DNA from: Nitrospirota bacterium
Lineage (GTDB): Bacteria > Nitrospirota > Thermodesulfovibrionia > Thermodesulfovibrionales > Magnetobacteriaceae
Direction: 5' to 3'
Assembly (NCBI GenBank): GCA_015233615.1
Contig: JADFXJ010000017.1
Location: 1 to 44,404, forward strand
DNA length: 44,404 nt
Under the pieces are notes generated by a model, which saw only the letters and a list, made by a program, of their open reading frames with translations, had not been told where the DNA came from and did no database searches. Shown here piece by piece: positions 29,694-39,354 of the stretch. Position 1 is the stretch's first letter; every line of letters begins with the position of its first letter. Made by a program: the position numbers and the translations under genes.

Positions 29694-30842
29694 ATGGAAA
29701 ATCAGTACAAAGGTAAGGTACTCGTAGTAGACGACGATCCCTACGTGCTCGAGTCGATATCCATACTATTGAAAGAAAGCGGCTATTCCACGCATACTTG
29801 CAGCAGCGGCAAAGACGGCCTTTCCGTGGTGGAGCAGAGTGCCATTACCCCGTCGGTCTTCGCAAGCCGGCCTGCTGTGGATGGAGCGGCCCCGGAATCT
29901 GCCCCGGAATCTGCAATGTTCAACGCTATTCTTACGGACATCAAGATGCCCGGCATGTCCGGCGTAGAGCTTCTCGATCACGTCCACAAACGCTTTCCCG
30001 ACGTACCCGTAATACTCATGACGGCCTACGCCGAGCTGGAAATGGCTATAGACGCCATAAAAAGAGGTGCGTTCGATTTCATCATCAAGCCTTACAGGTA
30101 CGACCAGCTCTTCTACTCCATAGAGAAGGCCGTCAGGTACGAAAAGCTCCTCCGCATGGAAAAGGACTACAAGCGCAACCTCGAGGAAACCGTAAAACAG
30201 CGAACCAGGGAACTCTCGGACGCCCTGGTAATGGTCAAAAACCTCAGCAACGACGTTATCAAGAGGCTTACCGTAACGGCGGAGTACAGGGACACCGACA
30301 CGGGATACCACATACAGCGTATCGGCCTCTATTCGGAAAAGCTCTCCGAAGCCCTTGGCCTGGATGCAGAGTTTATCGATGACATTACCTTTGCCAGCCC
30401 TCTGCACGATATCGGTAAAATAGGCATACCCGACAGCATACTCCTCAAACCTGCCCCCCTTACAACTGAGGAGTTCGCTATAATGAAGACACACACCACA
30501 ATAGGAGCCAATATGTTATCCGGCTCCACTTTTCCAAAGCTGAAGATGGCCGAGTCTATTGCCCTTAACCACCACGAGCGTTGGGACGGCTCCGGTTATC
30601 CCAACGGCATTTCCGGCATGGATATTCCCCTTGAGGCGAGGATCGTCATAATTTGCGACCAGTACGATGCCCTCAGAGGCAAGCGGCCTTACAAGAATTC
30701 ACTGAAACACGATGAGGTAATGCAGATTATCACCCAGGGTGACGGGCGGACTGTGCCCGCACACTTCGACCCGGAGGTGTTGAAAGCTTTCCTGAAATTA
30801 GACGGCTCCTTCGATACGATCTTCAACCTGCACCAGGACTGA
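29694..30842 (+). CDS. Response regulator with HD-GYP domain
   Basis: REC VLVVDDDPYVLESISILLKESGY...ILTDIKMPGMSGVELL...IIKPYR; HDIGKIGIPDSILLKP...NHHERWDGSGYPNG. Confidence 0.93.
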   Translation: MENQYKGKVLVVDDDPYVLESISILLKESGYSTHTCSSGKDGLSVVEQSAITPSVFASRPAVDGAAPESAPESAMFNAILTDIKMPGMSGVELLDHVHKRFPDVPVILMTAYAELEMAIDAIKRGAFDFIIKPYRYDQLFYSIEKAVRYEKLLRMEKDYKRNLEETVKQRTRELSDALVMVKNLSNDVIKRLTVTAEYRDTDTGYHIQRIGLYSEKLSEALGLDAEFIDDITFASPLHDIGKIGIPDSILLKPAPLTTEEFAIMKTHTTIGANMLSGSTFPKLKMAESIALNHHERWDGSGYPNGISGMDIPLEARIVIICDQYDALRGKRPYKNSLKHDEVMQIITQGDGRTVPAHFDPEVLKAFLKLDGSFDTIFNLHQD

Positions 30843-30967
30843 GTATCCGTACATTGTGTGCTCTCCGATGTAATTAATCCCCAGCGTAAGTGACCGATGT
30901 GATTTCCGACGGTAATTTCCGAATGTAATTGCAAAAATCTATCGATAAATATTACTATCTATATGTT

Positions 30968-32884
30968 ATGTGGAAAATAAGATCTATCAAGACTAAACTA
31001 TTGATACGCATAGTCTTGTCGTTTATCCTCCTGTCGATTATCGTGCAGGGGATTGTCTTTCTGAGCTTTCGTAACTTCAGCCTGGAGACCGCGAAGGAAA
31101 AAGCTTTAACCGTAGCAGAACTTATAAGGGATACGATTACTTCCTTCATGATCCTCGGTGTTTATGACAGGCAGGACGTATTCATAGACAGGATTAAATT
31201 AGCCCGCGGTCTGAAAGAAGTGAATATCCTGAGAGGGGCTACGGTAATTAACCAGTTCGGCGAGCAAAAGAATACCACTCATATAAAAACTCCCCTTGAG
31301 ATGGAGGTGCTCGATTCCGGCAAGATGAAGGCTTCCCTGAAGGAGGACTTAAACCGCGTCGAGTACTCTCTCGTAATACCTTACAAGGCCACCGCCAATG
31401 AAAGGGTAAAGTGTCTGAACTGCCACAACGCTAAAGACGGAGACGTGTTGGGAGCGGTAAGTCTCGTCATGGACCTGAGTACCCAGAGGCAGGAAGGCAT
31501 ATCCGCCATCTCTTACATGATCGTTGTTTCCCTGATTTTTTCCATAGGCACGTTGTATATAATTTACGTCTTCTTTAAGCCTTACACCGGTCTTTTCCAG
31601 AAACTAAACCGTGGATTCCAGAAGGTCGAAGACGGGGATTTCAGCGAGAAAGTTATTGTAAATCTCCTGGACGAGGCCGGGGACGTGGCCAACGGATTTA
31701 ACGTCATGACCGACAACCTGTCAAAAACCCTTTTTGCCGTGAGCAATAAGGTTTCCCTGCTTATCGGCTACCAGATGGAGGACAGCGGTAACGCACTGAA
31801 AGACACCGCCAGAACGGTGGATATGCTCGTTAAGATATACAAGTTTAAGCGTACCATAGAAAAGGATTCCCGAAAGAGCGAGGTTTTCATGCGGCTGGAG
31901 CAGATCATCGAAGAGATGGGCATCCACAAGTACTCGATATACGAGGTAGACAGCCAGAGAAACACTATTAAGAGTATCAGCGTATCGTGCATGCAGGAGG
32001 AAACTGCCGCGGGTATGGAAAGAGCACAGGTAGATTCCGGCAGCGGATTCTGTTGGTGCTCTGAGGTGATAAAGGGAAACGCCGACGAGTGTCGGGCCAA
32101 AAGGACGGGCGGCATCGTGGATTCGAAGGAATTTCCGTTGATTTGCCCGAGCTTCGCCTTTGCCGGGGAAAGTCTTAAGGGTTCTCTCAACTACTTATGC
32201 ATACCCATCTACATAGGCGGGCAGGTAGGCGACGTGGTGCAGATAGTCTACGACAGCGAGACGGCGGAGTCGGTGCGTGCCGCCATACCTTACGTTAAGA
32301 GCTTCATTCAGGAGGGTGAGCCGGTACTCGAAGCGAAGACGTTCATGGAGATGCTAAGGGAGCAGTCCCTGGTAGATCAGCTTACGGGACTGTTCAACAG
32401 AAGGTTCCTCGACGAGGTAAACCTTAAGATTTGCTCACAAACGTTGAGGCGCAACACCATCCTTGGCATCCTGATGATAGACATAGACTTCTTCAAGCAG
32501 GTAAACGACACCTATGGACACGACGTCGGAGACAAGGTGCTCAGAAAGATAGCCTCCATCATAAAGAACTCGGTAAGGGAGTCGGACATCGTAGTGAGGT
32601 ACGGTGGAGAGGAAATAATAGTGCTCCTCGTGGACGTGATTGAGGGCAGGTCATTTGAGGTTGCGGAGAAGATTCGCCAGAAGATACAGGACGAGAGCAT
32701 AGAGTTTCCCGGCGGGGTGCTTAAGAAGACAGTGAGTATAGGCGTAAGCGAGTATCCAAAGAGTGCCGACAAGTTCTGGCAATGCGTCAAGTACGCCGAT
32801 ACCGTCCTGTACAAGGCCAAAGAAGACGGCCGTAACAAGGTTTACGTCTTTAACCGCGATATGTGGAATAACGTGGAATACTAA
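30968..32884 (+). CDS. Membrane diguanylate cyclase with CXXCH-containing sensor region and HAMP
   Basis: TM1, VKCLNCHNAKDGDVLGAVSLVMDLS, TM2/HAMP, C-terminal LTGLFNRRFLDE...DIDFFKQVNDTYGHDVGDKVL...RESDIVVRYGGEEIIVLL; start placed at MWKIRS. Confidence 0.9.
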   Translation: MWKIRSIKTKLLIRIVLSFILLSIIVQGIVFLSFRNFSLETAKEKALTVAELIRDTITSFMILGVYDRQDVFIDRIKLARGLKEVNILRGATVINQFGEQKNTTHIKTPLEMEVLDSGKMKASLKEDLNRVEYSLVIPYKATANERVKCLNCHNAKDGDVLGAVSLVMDLSTQRQEGISAISYMIVVSLIFSIGTLYIIYVFFKPYTGLFQKLNRGFQKVEDGDFSEKVIVNLLDEAGDVANGFNVMTDNLSKTLFAVSNKVSLLIGYQMEDSGNALKDTARTVDMLVKIYKFKRTIEKDSRKSEVFMRLEQIIEEMGIHKYSIYEVDSQRNTIKSISVSCMQEETAAGMERAQVDSGSGFCWCSEVIKGNADECRAKRTGGIVDSKEFPLICPSFAFAGESLKGSLNYLCIPIYIGGQVGDVVQIVYDSETAESVRAAIPYVKSFIQEGEPVLEAKTFMEMLREQSLVDQLTGLFNRRFLDEVNLKICSQTLRRNTILGILMIDIDFFKQVNDTYGHDVGDKVLRKIASIIKNSVRESDIVVRYGGEEIIVLLVDVIEGRSFEVAEKIRQKIQDESIEFPGGVLKKTVSIGVSEYPKSADKFWQCVKYADTVLYKAKEDGRNKVYVFNRDMWNNVEY

Positions 32885-32979
32885 ATTACCGAATGAATTA
32901 CTGAATGATCGGTTAGAAACGTGTAGTAATACCTGAGGGGGTACAATCCGATGGCATTTAACGACGGGACCGTCAAACT

Positions 32980-33582
32980 GTGAATATTGACACGTTAAAC
33001 ACATTTGTTACCGAAATAAACATAATAATAGCGACGATTGGAGTCGTCGTAACGATTATAGGTGTTTTTATCGGTGGTTTAACCTTGTTTAATTACATTA
33101 GAATTTCGGATTTAAGAAAAGTATTCAACGAATTCAAAGAGCAGACGCAAAAGGAAATCTACAAAACTCAAAAAGCCGCGCACAGAATAATTGCCAGCTA
33201 TCATATTACCGACGTTAACGATAAGATAGAGTTGTTAAAATCCGCGATTGAATTAGACCCTAAAGCATTTAACGGCTACAATGCCCTTGGATACGCTTAT
33301 CTGGAAAAAGGTGAGTTAAATAAAGCCGCCGCCGCGTTTATGAATGCCGTTCATAATAATCCGGACCAGAAAGAGGGTTATTTCGATTTAGCTACGGTAT
33401 ATCTAAAATTTGGCGATACGGAGCTATGCCTGCATAACCTGAAAGAAGCGATTAAAGCAGACCCGACTTCGAAAAGAGACTTAGAAGGCAATCCCGCCTT
33501 TACCCTGTTGTGGAATAACCCCGAATATCGGAAGTTGGCAGGATTGACGGATGAAAAAGCAAAAAGCGGTAATGGTACTTAA
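32980..33582 (+). CDS. Membrane-anchored TPR repeat protein
   Basis: N-terminal TM, then LDPKAFNGYNALGYAYLEKGELNKAAAAFMNAVHNNPDQKEGYFDLATVYLKFGD; GTG start. Confidence 0.75.
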   Translation: MNIDTLNTFVTEINIIIATIGVVVTIIGVFIGGLTLFNYIRISDLRKVFNEFKEQTQKEIYKTQKAAHRIIASYHITDVNDKIELLKSAIELDPKAFNGYNALGYAYLEKGELNKAAAAFMNAVHNNPDQKEGYFDLATVYLKFGDTELCLHNLKEAIKADPTSKRDLEGNPAFTLLWNNPEYRKLAGLTDEKAKSGNGT

Positions 33583-33616
33583 TACCACCGCCGCTTTTTA
33601 CGGGTCAAGTCCTATT

Positions 33617-33660
33617 TTAAGGATGCCTTCATAAGATGTCTCTTATCAAGGCATCCTTAA
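33617..33660. terminator. Bidirectional terminator-like hairpin between convergent TPR gene and rpoD
   Basis: TTAAGGATGCCTT (33617-33629) and AAGGCATCCTTAA (33648-33660), with inner ATAAGA/TCTTAT. Confidence 0.75.
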
Positions 33661-33671
33661 TTAATGTCGAT

Positions 33672-35084
33672 TTATGAAGTAAGTATCTTCAGGGCTCTCA
33701 GCCTGCTTGGGTGCTTAAGCTTACGCAGGGCTTTTGCCTCGATTTGCCTTACACGCTCCCTCGTTATCGACAGGTGCCTTCCCACCTCTTCCAGTGTGTG
33801 GTCTCTGTCTACTCCTATGCCGAAGCGCATTCTGATGACCTTTTCCTCCTTGGCACTAAGGGTGCGGAGCACCTTTTGCACGTATTCGGAGGCCTCGCTC
33901 CTTTCGGCGTCGGAAAATGGCGAAGGACTGTTCTTGTCTCCGATGAAGTCCTCCAGCTCGGTATCCTCGTCGCCGACGGGAGTTTGCAGGGCAATAGGGT
34001 CCTGTATGGCGCGAAATACCTCTTCCACCTTTCTGACGGGAACGTCCAGTTTCTGCGCGATTTCCTCGTTGGTCGGTTCGCGTCCGAGAAGCTGGGTTAT
34101 CTCCCTGGATATCTTCGTTACCCGGTTGTAGAACTCCATCATGTGAACGGGTACCCTTATCGTCTTGGTCTGGTCGATAAGAGCCCTGGTAATCGCCTGC
34201 CTTATCCACCACGTGGCGTAGGTGCTGAACTTAAAACCCTTTTCGTACTTGAATTTATCCACTGCCTTCATCAGGCCGATGTTGCCCTCCTGTATGAGGT
34301 CCAGAAGGGGAAGCCCCCTGCCGACGTAGTTTTTTGCGATATTTACCACCAGTCGGAGGTTTCTCGTGATCAGCTCGTCCTTAGCCTTGCTTATGAGCTC
34401 TTTTGCCTTGGTTACCCTTTCCCAGTGTTTCTTGAGATCGTCCACCTTTATACCGATCTCGTTTTCGACTCTTTTGTATTCGCCGATGACTTCCCTGAAA
34501 AGAGAGCCGGGGCCTTTTGAGGATGCGGAATCGTACTGTTTGAGGTTGGCCTTTTTCCGAACGTCTTTAATGTCACCGTAAGGCTCAATCCTCTTATCCA
34601 TTTGTTTGATGGACAATATAAGCTCTTCGAGCCGCTCCAGTGTAAGCTTTAAGGCCTCCTCCGCGCGTTCTTCTTCGAGCAGGGTATCGTCGTTGTAATC
34701 CAGGCCGTCCTCTATCCTCTTAAAAAGGGGGATGGAAATCACTATGTCTTTGATGATTGCCCGGCCGTATTCGAGGGTTTTAGCCAACTCGGTCTCTTCA
34801 TCTTTGCTGAGTATGGAAATATCGCCCATGGAGTGGAAATAGGCCTGGACAAGGTCTTCCGTTTTTTCGTACCCTTCGATCTCCTCTTCGGGCTCCATCA
34901 CGGCCGCGGCACGTTCCTGGTCGACGACCTTAACGCCCATGTCCTGCAAAAGGTCCATCAAGTCTTCTATTTCGTCAGGTGAAAAGAATTCGGAGGGTAG
35001 TGCGTCGTTGATCTCATCGTAGGTAAGAGTACCGCGTTTCTTACCTATATTGATTATCTCCTCAAAGATGTCTCTTTCTTTCAT
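33672..35084 (-). CDS. rpoD: RNA polymerase primary sigma factor
   Basis: NLRLVVNIAKNYVGRGLPLLDLIQEGNIGLMKAVDKFKYEKGFKFSTYATWWIRQAITRALIDQ...RMRFGIGVDRDHTLEEVGRHLSITRERVRQIEAKALRKL. Confidence 0.98.
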   Translation of the reverse strand: MKERDIFEEIINIGKKRGTLTYDEINDALPSEFFSPDEIEDLMDLLQDMGVKVVDQERAAAVMEPEEEIEGYEKTEDLVQAYFHSMGDISILSKDEETELAKTLEYGRAIIKDIVISIPLFKRIEDGLDYNDDTLLEEERAEEALKLTLERLEELILSIKQMDKRIEPYGDIKDVRKKANLKQYDSASSKGPGSLFREVIGEYKRVENEIGIKVDDLKKHWERVTKAKELISKAKDELITRNLRLVVNIAKNYVGRGLPLLDLIQEGNIGLMKAVDKFKYEKGFKFSTYATWWIRQAITRALIDQTKTIRVPVHMMEFYNRVTKISREITQLLGREPTNEEIAQKLDVPVRKVEEVFRAIQDPIALQTPVGDEDTELEDFIGDKNSPSPFSDAERSEASEYVQKVLRTLSAKEEKVIRMRFGIGVDRDHTLEEVGRHLSITRERVRQIEAKALRKLKHPSRLRALKILTS

Positions 35085-35362
35085 TTATTATTCTTCCGCT
35101 CCTTATATTTTTTATCCTGATTTTATGTTTAGTTTTTCCACATTCGTCGTACAATCAATTATTATATCACATATTAAAAAAAAATCAAACCAATTCAAAC
35201 AAAATTCAAACAAAAAAACTCCGATAATCCTGCTTCTTCACGGTCACTGCACGGAAATTATTCTCAGCGTTTGCTATAATACTAAGTATATCGGACGTTT
35301 TAGCTATAGACGTTAATTTTGACGGACGTTAAAATATCGATAAAGTATTGAGGAGGCATAAT

Positions 35363-35776
35363 ATGGGTTTAGTTTACGCCGACGTAACTTTGACCAATCA
35401 GGAAGATCTCTCCTTGTGCCGGAGGAGCTATATTGCCGAAGCACAAGTGAGGAGGATGACAACCCGTTGCCTGGTAGACTCGGACGCGTACATGCTCGTA
35501 ATACCCGAACATGTAAAAATACAGCTTGGCCTGGAAGTCTTCGAAAAGCGTGAAATCGAGTTGGCCGATGGCAAAACCAGCGTCTGCGATATCGCCGGCC
35601 CCCTTGAACTGCGTTTCGCCAACAGGATGGCCGTTACCAACGCTTTTGTTTTGGGTAACGAAGTTCTGCTCGGTGCCATACCGATGGAGGAACTCGACGT
35701 CGTCATAGATATGAAAGGCCAGACACTCATCGTGAACCCCGAAAATCCAACCATGCCAAAAATGAAAATTAAGTGA
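35363..35776 (+). CDS. Clan AA retropepsin-like aspartic protease family protein
   Basis: MGLVYADVTLTN...RCLVDSDAYMLVIPEHVKIQLGL...VLGNEVLLGAIPMEELDVVIDMKGQTLIVNPENPTMP; start at MGLVYADV behind GAGGAGG. Confidence 0.75.
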   Translation: MGLVYADVTLTNQEDLSLCRRSYIAEAQVRRMTTRCLVDSDAYMLVIPEHVKIQLGLEVFEKREIELADGKTSVCDIAGPLELRFANRMAVTNAFVLGNEVLLGAIPMEELDVVIDMKGQTLIVNPENPTMPKMKIK

Positions 35777-35788
35777 GATCCGTCAAAA

Positions 35789-37510
35789 GTGGGCCATTTA
35801 AAGGATAAATTCGACACCATAGACGTAACCTACGAGATAACCTGCCCCGATTCCCGTCATCCATCCAATCGGGGGCCACTATCCCCGGAGGGAATCGCCT
35901 GGGGGATTGCCAGGGCCATCGCCCTGGAGCAGACAGTAGAGGTGCCGGAGGTGCTTGTACGCACGGCGGAGATAAACGAAAAAATCGTGGGCGTGACGAA
36001 AAATATTACACCCCTGGACGGTTCCCCGGAACGTTACGCCGCCGTGATCGCTTATAACGCCGAAATTACGGCATACCAGTTGCCCCAGTTTTTGAACGTG
36101 CTCTACGGCAACGTCTCCCTGAAAAGCGGCATAAAGGTGGTTGACGTAACGCTGCCGGAGAGCTTTCTTCAGCGGTTTAAAGGCCCGAACTTCGGCATAG
36201 AAGGCATCAGGCGGCTTATAGGAATCTACGGCCGTCCGCTCCTGGCCACCGCTTTGAAACCCATGGGTTTGTCAGCCGGGGAACTTGCCGAAATGGCTTA
36301 TGCCCTTGCCCTCGGTGGTGTTGATATTATAAAGGACGACCATGGGTTGGCGGACCATTCTTATTGCCCTTTCGAGGATCGGGTTACTCTCTGTCAGGAG
36401 GCCGTAGACAGGGCCAACGTAAAAACCGGCAGAGCCACCCTCTACCTGCCAAACCTTATAGAGAGATCCGAAAGGCTCATAACCCGTGTAGAATTTGCCC
36501 TCCGGCGGGGTGTTCGCGGACTGTTGCTTGCGCCATTCATATTAGGCCCCGATGCTGTCAGGCGTATAGCCGAAGACTACCCCCTTGTCGTAATGGCACA
36601 CCCGGCACTTACCGGTACGTACTTTCACGATTCTACCCACGGCATGACCCAGGCGGTGCTGCTCGGTGCCATATTCAGGCTCCTCGGAGCGGATGCCGTC
36701 ATATACCCCAATGTGGGCGGACGGTTTAATTTCCCCGTGGATGACTGCCAAAGGCTGAACGACAGGCTAAGAAGTCCGATGGGCCACCTGAAGCCGGTCT
36801 TCCCGGTTCCTGCCGGGGGCATGAAACTCGATAACATCGACTCCATGGCTTCGCTCTATGGTGAGGACACTGTGTACCTCGTCGGTGGAGCGATTCTGTC
36901 ACACTCGCCGGATCTTACGGCAAACGCCCGGACTTTTCTCGAAAGGATAAACGCATCCTTCCGCGAGCGTATGGCGGTTCCCGAGCTTCGACCGGCCGAA
37001 ATATCCCCGTGGAGTTCGTCTTGCGAACTGCCATATGGCTCTAACGCCGAAAGCGCTACAGAAAATGTTGCGGAAAATGCTATTGTGGAATTCCTGCCCT
37101 TTGACGGGAATTTCCATTGGAGGGGCAGACGGCCAACCGTCTATAAGGCTGGCGGTGCCGACGGTGCAATATCTGCGGCACCGGGTGGTGGACTCCCGTT
37201 CAGGGACGTATCCAGGCAAGAGCTTATTGGCAGGTGCGGTGAGTCCACGAGCTTCGACCTGAGGTATTTCCAGATAGAGCCCGGCGGCTATTCCAGTCTT
37301 GAAAAACACGCCCACGAACACGTGATAATATGCGTGCGAGGAAGCGGGATATTGCTTTGCGGCAGCGTACGGTACGTGCTCCGGCCTATGGACGTGGCTT
37401 ACGTACCGCCCTTGAGGCCCCACCAGTTGCGTAACGAATCAACGTCGGAGCCCTTTGGTTTTTTCTGCATCGTCGACCACGTAAGGGACGCTCCACTGGC
37501 AGTGGATTAG
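35789..37510 (+). CDS. RuBisCO-like protein fused to C-terminal cupin domain
   Basis: RuBisCO large-chain fold motifs (TALKPMGLSAGELAEMAYALALGGVDIIKDDHGLAD, AHPALTGTYFHDSTHGM, ADAVIYPNVGGRF) and C-terminal cupin IEPGGYSSLEKHAHEHVIICVRGSGILLCGSVRYVLRPMDVAYVPPLRPHQLRN in one ORF. Confidence 0.9.
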   Translation: MGHLKDKFDTIDVTYEITCPDSRHPSNRGPLSPEGIAWGIARAIALEQTVEVPEVLVRTAEINEKIVGVTKNITPLDGSPERYAAVIAYNAEITAYQLPQFLNVLYGNVSLKSGIKVVDVTLPESFLQRFKGPNFGIEGIRRLIGIYGRPLLATALKPMGLSAGELAEMAYALALGGVDIIKDDHGLADHSYCPFEDRVTLCQEAVDRANVKTGRATLYLPNLIERSERLITRVEFALRRGVRGLLLAPFILGPDAVRRIAEDYPLVVMAHPALTGTYFHDSTHGMTQAVLLGAIFRLLGADAVIYPNVGGRFNFPVDDCQRLNDRLRSPMGHLKPVFPVPAGGMKLDNIDSMASLYGEDTVYLVGGAILSHSPDLTANARTFLERINASFRERMAVPELRPAEISPWSSSCELPYGSNAESATENVAENAIVEFLPFDGNFHWRGRRPTVYKAGGADGAISAAPGGGLPFRDVSRQELIGRCGESTSFDLRYFQIEPGGYSSLEKHAHEHVIICVRGSGILLCGSVRYVLRPMDVAYVPPLRPHQLRNESTSEPFGFFCIVDHVRDAPLAVD

Positions 37511-37581
37511 ACTTCAGTGGATGGTAGTAGATGGATGATTAATCGCGTTTTGTTTTTGATAGCTGAGACATTGAACGTGAA

Positions 37582-38430
37582 CTATTGCCCACCGGCAGCG
37601 CCCCCCTTTGCGGAAGTCATTTTCCTGTATTTGCTCGTGAGCTTTTTAAGAAACGTCGCGGTGAGGAAAAAACCAATTGCTGACAGTACTATAGTTCCGC
37701 CGCTTGCCAGGTCGAAGTAGTAGGACGTAAGAAGTCCGGCCATTACGGAGACGATGGATATTCCGATGGACATCACTATAGTTTGCTTGAAACTCCTGGC
37801 AAGCTGCATCGCAGTCATTACCGGCACCACCATGAGAGCTCCAATGAGCAACATGCCGACTATCCTTATGGACATGGAGATGGTTACCGCCGCCAGCACG
37901 ACAAGTATCATGTTATAGGTTTTTGAACTTATTCCGCTTGAATCCGCGTACTCCTCGTCAAAGGAGATCGAAAAGAACTGCCTGTAAAGCACGGCCACCA
38001 CCGATATGACTACCACGGTAAGGCCGCCGATAAAGTATAAGTCCGTGTCGGTAACCGTGGTGATGCTGCCGAAAAGGAAGCTGAAGAGATCGACGTTAAA
38101 CCCTTTGGCCATGCTTATAAGCACCACGGCCAGGGCGATGCCGGCCCAAAAGAAGATTGCCACTGCGCTCTCGCCGTACATTTTCCCCCCGGAACGCAGT
38201 TTCTCAATCCCCACGGCAGTGGCCGTGCATACAGCCATGGCCCATAAGGCCGGGTATGTCTTCGTCAAAAGGCCGATAGCTACACCTACGAGAGAGACGT
38301 GCGCCAGAGTGTCGGCCATCAGGGAGTAGCGTCTTACCACCATAAATATGCCTATAAGCGGGGCTATTACGGCTACGGCAGCGCCCGCCATGAAGGCCCG
38401 TATCATGAATCCGAATTCGAATATTTCCAT
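37582..38430 (-). CDS. znuB: Zinc/manganese ABC transporter permease
   Basis: ABC-3 family: VVRRYSLMADTLAHVSLVGVAIG...LLIGALMVVPVMTAMQLARSFK. Confidence 0.9.
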   Translation of the reverse strand: MEIFEFGFMIRAFMAGAAVAVIAPLIGIFMVVRRYSLMADTLAHVSLVGVAIGLLTKTYPALWAMAVCTATAVGIEKLRSGGKMYGESAVAIFFWAGIALAVVLISMAKGFNVDLFSFLFGSITTVTDTDLYFIGGLTVVVISVVAVLYRQFFSISFDEEYADSSGISSKTYNMILVVLAAVTISMSIRIVGMLLIGALMVVPVMTAMQLARSFKQTIVMSIGISIVSVMAGLLTSYYFDLASGGTIVLSAIGFFLTATFLKKLTSKYRKMTSAKGGAAGGQ

Positions 38431-38499
38431 CGTATGGTATCTCCTGCGCTCCCTTACGTTATACAGCGCTCCTTTGTGTTGTCCTGCGCTTCGGCCGTG

Positions 38500-39306
38500 T
38501 CAGTGCCTATGTACCAGGGAGTTTACACTGGCACAGTAGACTTCGTCTATAAGCTCCTTTTCCGTGGCATGATTGGGGTAGCCACAGGTGAAGAGATTCT
38601 TATTCAGGCACAGAATGCTGCGGACTTCCTTGGATATGACGGCAATGTCGTGGGATACGATTATTATAGTGATACCTAATTGCTCGTTCAGGTATTTGAG
38701 GAAAGAGTAGAAGCGCTCCTGTGAGGCCGCATCCACGCCAACTACGGGCTCGTCCAGTATGAGTACGTCCGGCTCGGCGGCCAGTGCGCGTGCTATGAAT
38801 ACGCGCTGTCGCTCTCCCCCGGATAGTGCCCCTATGAGGCGTTTTTTCTTGTTTTCCAGGTCGGTTATGGCAAATGCGGTACTTACGGCTTTCCGGTCAA
38901 CGCTGCCAAAAAACTTGAATAGGCCCATTTGCGAGAACCTTCCGCTCTCTACGACCTCCTCCACGGTAGCCGGAAAGTAGTTTTCGTGCTGCACCGCCCG
39001 CTGGGGAACGTACCCGATTCTGTTACGCTCCCCGAAATCGCTCGCCTTCTGGCCAAAGAGCCATACTTCGCCAGTCGTGGGCTTCAGGAGGCAGAGGATT
39101 ATCTTCAGCAGAGTGGTCTTCCCTCCTCCGTTAGGGCCTATTAGTCCGGCGTAGTCGCCCGGGGCAATGGCGAGGCTCACGTTTTCGAGTACCGTGCTGC
39201 CGTCGTAGCTGAAAGAAACATCCTTCAATTCGATGCAGTGCATATTTTCATCTCTCGTCTGAGCCTCCCGGCGCGCTTCCCGATTACGTCTGCTTACGCT
39301 TTCCAT
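38500..39306 (-). CDS. znuC: Zinc ABC transporter ATP-binding protein
   Basis: GPNGGGKTTLLKIILCLLKPTTGEV, LSGGERQRVFIARALAAEPDVLILDEPVVGVD. Confidence 0.9.
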   Translation of the reverse strand: MESVSRRNREARREAQTRDENMHCIELKDVSFSYDGSTVLENVSLAIAPGDYAGLIGPNGGGKTTLLKIILCLLKPTTGEVWLFGQKASDFGERNRIGYVPQRAVQHENYFPATVEEVVESGRFSQMGLFKFFGSVDRKAVSTAFAITDLENKKKRLIGALSGGERQRVFIARALAAEPDVLILDEPVVGVDAASQERFYSFLKYLNEQLGITIIIVSHDIAVISKEVRSILCLNKNLFTCGYPNHATEKELIDEVYCASVNSLVHRH

Positions 39307-39354
39307 TTACTCATCCAGCTTAAGCTTCCCACTTACGCCTTCCATTCGAACATT

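Noticed and set aside
29766-30494. 242-aa minus-strand ORF
   Set aside because: Antisense to the REC-HD-GYP gene
33711-34520. 269-aa plus-strand ORF
   Set aside because: Antisense to rpoD
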